Below are positions 42,701-43,275 of a stretch of 43,275 nucleotides of DNA, in pieces. Under the pieces are notes generated by a model. That model saw nothing but the letters and a program-made list of their open reading frames with translations. It searched no databases and was not told where the DNA came from. The DNA is taken from assembly GCA_046757645.1 (NCBI GenBank), contig JBHHYS010000008.1, forward strand, positions 1 to 43,275, given 5' to 3'. Position 1 is the stretch's first letter. Each line of letters begins with the position of its first letter. Made by a program: the position numbers and the translations under genes. The stretch comes from JBHHYS01 sp046757645. Its GTDB lineage: Bacteria; Acidobacteriota; Terriglobia; Acidiferrales; 2-02-FULL-67-57.

Positions 42701-42858
42701 GCCCTCCGATCAACACCCAGAACCCCAACGGGTCGGGCGGCAACGGAGATGCTGTCTTTGCCGCGGGCTCACCGTTACCGTTGGCCAACGCGGGCGAAAT
42801 CTTCCGTACCGTCAACGAGTCGCGGCAAATTCAGTTCGGCTTGAAGATAATTTTCTAA
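39736..42858 (+). CDS. TonB-dependent receptor, Oar-like, with carboxypeptidase-regulatory domain (receptor 2)
   Basis: The 1040-residue outer-membrane protein has a signal peptide (residues 1-27, ending LPVQGQ) and a carboxypeptidase-regulatory-like domain (about 33-115, beginning ALRGTVTDPAGAVVPGATIT). The plug contains LPLNARDF at 150-157 and DGSEVSDPG. The barrel holds conserved blocks such as HGSVYEFIRNDTLDARNFFD and RNQFGFSLGGPIAKDR, and the C-terminus is RQIQFGLKIIF. It is a paralogue of receptor 1. The ATG at 39736 has GAGGAG eight bases upstream and a strong promoter. The substrate is unknown; the divergent NCS1 permease gene suggests co-regulation. The following 360 bases contain no further gene, so it is probably monocistronic. 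Confidence 0.94.
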   Translation: MGKRALARLVWIVAPLLILVSSLPVQGQTTTAALRGTVTDPAGAVVPGATITVRNVDTGRTYTTETNDLGVYFIPGLPPGSYTVTAEKEGFQRLVREGIVLMVNQEGVADLSLALGTIAQEVVVREGVSLVETEGATISGVVEEKQIKELPLNARDFYQLALLEPGVASIATNAFQSPWQNTTNGKFAANGMRPTMNTTVLDGSEVSDPGHNQPLGGVSGAAFGVDGTREFRVLTNMYTAEFGRNGGAVVQAVTSSGSNTVHGSVYEFIRNDTLDARNFFDDPTAPIPKLRRNQFGFSLGGPIAKDRTFFFFNYEGFRERKGETQSFTTFTAAQRVGAAPEIVPFLNFYPLPNVPGSSTHRTSAVRETDEDYFVIRVDHQLGSNDSLTVRYLFDEGDSLQPFMSTPVPGFEGLVDNRNQFLVITEQHTFSPSLLNVFRASFNRLNYTQAPARVDPGLSIALGLEEKPIGQISVGGLPPLGHALTIPVGQQANIFHFLDNLTYSVGKHVVKAGVDVRRFQVNGPFDLGVNGSYTFFSPADFVAGNVGFFLGTSPTSPDSNRGYRQTNFAAFFQDEFRVTPNLTLNLGLRYEYNSSPSEQHGRNANIRDPLNDTSTTVGKIFDPPAALFAPRLGVAWSPFGHGRTVIRGGIGMFYDLIKQDIYGDVRWLPPFFDLVLGGFGPGTFRNLGVILPFGISVPIQFDIDQPYALAYNVQIQQELTPNTLLTVGYVGSRGNHLTRSGEANPSRIDPATGAHDPALGLLNPNFGSILQIVTDAQSFYNSFQLGLERRFSQGLFFQASYTLSKSIDDASGPFLSDFLSEIGVTQDLFDRKNNRGLSAYDARHNFVFNILYELPFGPGKSFSSDVTGAAARLVEGWQIGSILTLNSAFPFTVRHADNPSQTGAVFFADRPDLVPGRTCEATGDPLQWFDPSAFQPAQTGFFGTAGRNICRGPDFKNLDFSILKNTQVSERVNIQFRVEFFNLTNHPNFGPPINTQNPNGSGGNGDAVFAAGSPLPLANAGEIFRTVNESRQIQFGLKIIF

Positions 42859-43220
42859 GCTCCCTTTTCCCTGTCCGACTCGCTGCGACGCGTTTAAGTG
42901 AGTGGGATTTCTTAGCGAGCCTCCCGGCAAGGGCTTTCTCTCCCGGCAACCGCGACTCCCCAGAGGGCTTTCCCGGGCTGAAAAGCAGCGCCCCGGGGAG
43001 ATTGTCAAGCGAACCGAGTCCCCACTAGCAAGTCATTCAGGTTCCAGCAAAAGAACCATCTTTCAGCCGCTCCGCGCAGAGATGAGATGAAGGGCGGCAT
43101 TGGAGCGCGGCTGGGCAAGGCGTGTGCCCGGTGGCGGATACGCAGCCCGTGCACAGCAAGACCCCCTGCTGCGCACTGAGTCTGGCCGCGAGGGGGAGCC
43201 TACACGGAAATGAAGAAGGG
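42859..43220. other. 362-base intergenic region between receptor 2 and tRNA-Cys
   Basis: I see no gene here. The sequence is GC-rich with several short self-complementary stretches, for example CTCCCC near 42955 with GGGGAG near 42995, but no clear hairpin followed by a T-run, no tRNA and no ORF with a ribosome site. Confidence 0.4.
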
Positions 43221-43275
43221 TGGAGGCGCGGGTGGGATTCGAACCCACGAATGGAGGTTTTGCAGACCTCTCCCT
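43221..43275 (-). tRNA. tRNA-Cys (GCA), 5' part outside the window
   Basis: The 3' three-quarters of a tRNA are on the minus strand. The anticodon stem GAGGT/ACCTC encloses the loop CTGCAAA, giving anticodon GCA (43261-43263). The T-arm is GTGGG-TTCGAAT-CCCAC (43232-43248). The acceptor 3' strand CCGCGCC is followed by discriminator T and an encoded CCA (43221-43223). GCA with U73 is diagnostic of cysteine. The D-arm and the 5' acceptor strand lie beyond the window edge. Confidence 0.93.

Noticed and set aside
1..43275. CRISPR array, insertion sequence, prophage or toxin-antitoxin module
   Set aside because: No regularly spaced repeats, transposase or integrase motifs, or small paired toxin genes were seen anywhere in the window.

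Overview
The window is a GC-rich bacterial chromosome segment bounded by two RNA genes: RNase P RNA (type A) at the left edge and a tRNA-Cys(GCA) cut by the right edge. Two very large TonB-dependent, Oar-like outer-membrane proteins (carboxypeptidase-regulatory domain, plug, barrel), an aa3-type oxidase operon with two subunit III genes and a membrane pyrophosphatase together suggest a Gram-negative member of the Acidobacteriota. This is inferred from gene content; no phylogenetic marker was compared. I see no insertion sequence, prophage or CRISPR array.

Region 1 (1-10770) is mostly housekeeping. On the minus strand lie ligA, a small pseudopilin-like membrane protein and rnpB. They are followed by a lipid kinase overlapping a YdjM-like membrane hydrolase, a VTT-domain membrane protein, a K+-independent-type H+-pyrophosphatase, a small exported helical protein, an MscS channel, and a 5'-truncated fragment resembling a methyltransferase C-terminus.

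Region 2 (10770-17171) is a respiratory block, all on the minus strand. A Crp/Fnr regulator and an Rrf2 regulator, both carrying cysteine clusters, precede ctaC, ctaD, two tandem subunit III genes, ctaF and a small CxxC membrane protein.

Region 3 (17397-32581) is the most interesting part. Ten consecutive minus-strand genes form what looks like one 13.4-kb operon: molybdenum hydroxylase medium, small and large subunits, RhaT-like permease, hydantoinase/oxoprolinase A and B, KDPG/KDPGal-type aldolase, 2-keto-3-deoxygalactonokinase-like kinase, DapA-family lyase and IlvD/Edd dehydratase. Divergent from it are ridA and an IclR regulator. The set joins a 2-keto-3-deoxy sugar acid route (dehydratase, kinase, aldolase) to an oxidative step and an ATP-dependent amide or ring hydrolase. 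This implies catabolism of an oxidised, probably nitrogen-containing, sugar-like compound; the substrate cannot be read from the sequence.

Region 4 (32750-42858) continues the accessory theme: an NTF2-like protein, TonB-dependent receptor 1, an LLM-class flavin or F420 oxidoreductase, an NCS1 (cytosine/allantoin-type) permease and TonB-dependent receptor 2. Receptor 2 has a strong promoter directly followed by a TGAAA-N6-TTTCA palindrome. The receptors and permeases could supply uptake for the region 3 pathway, with IclR as the likely regulator. That link is inference.
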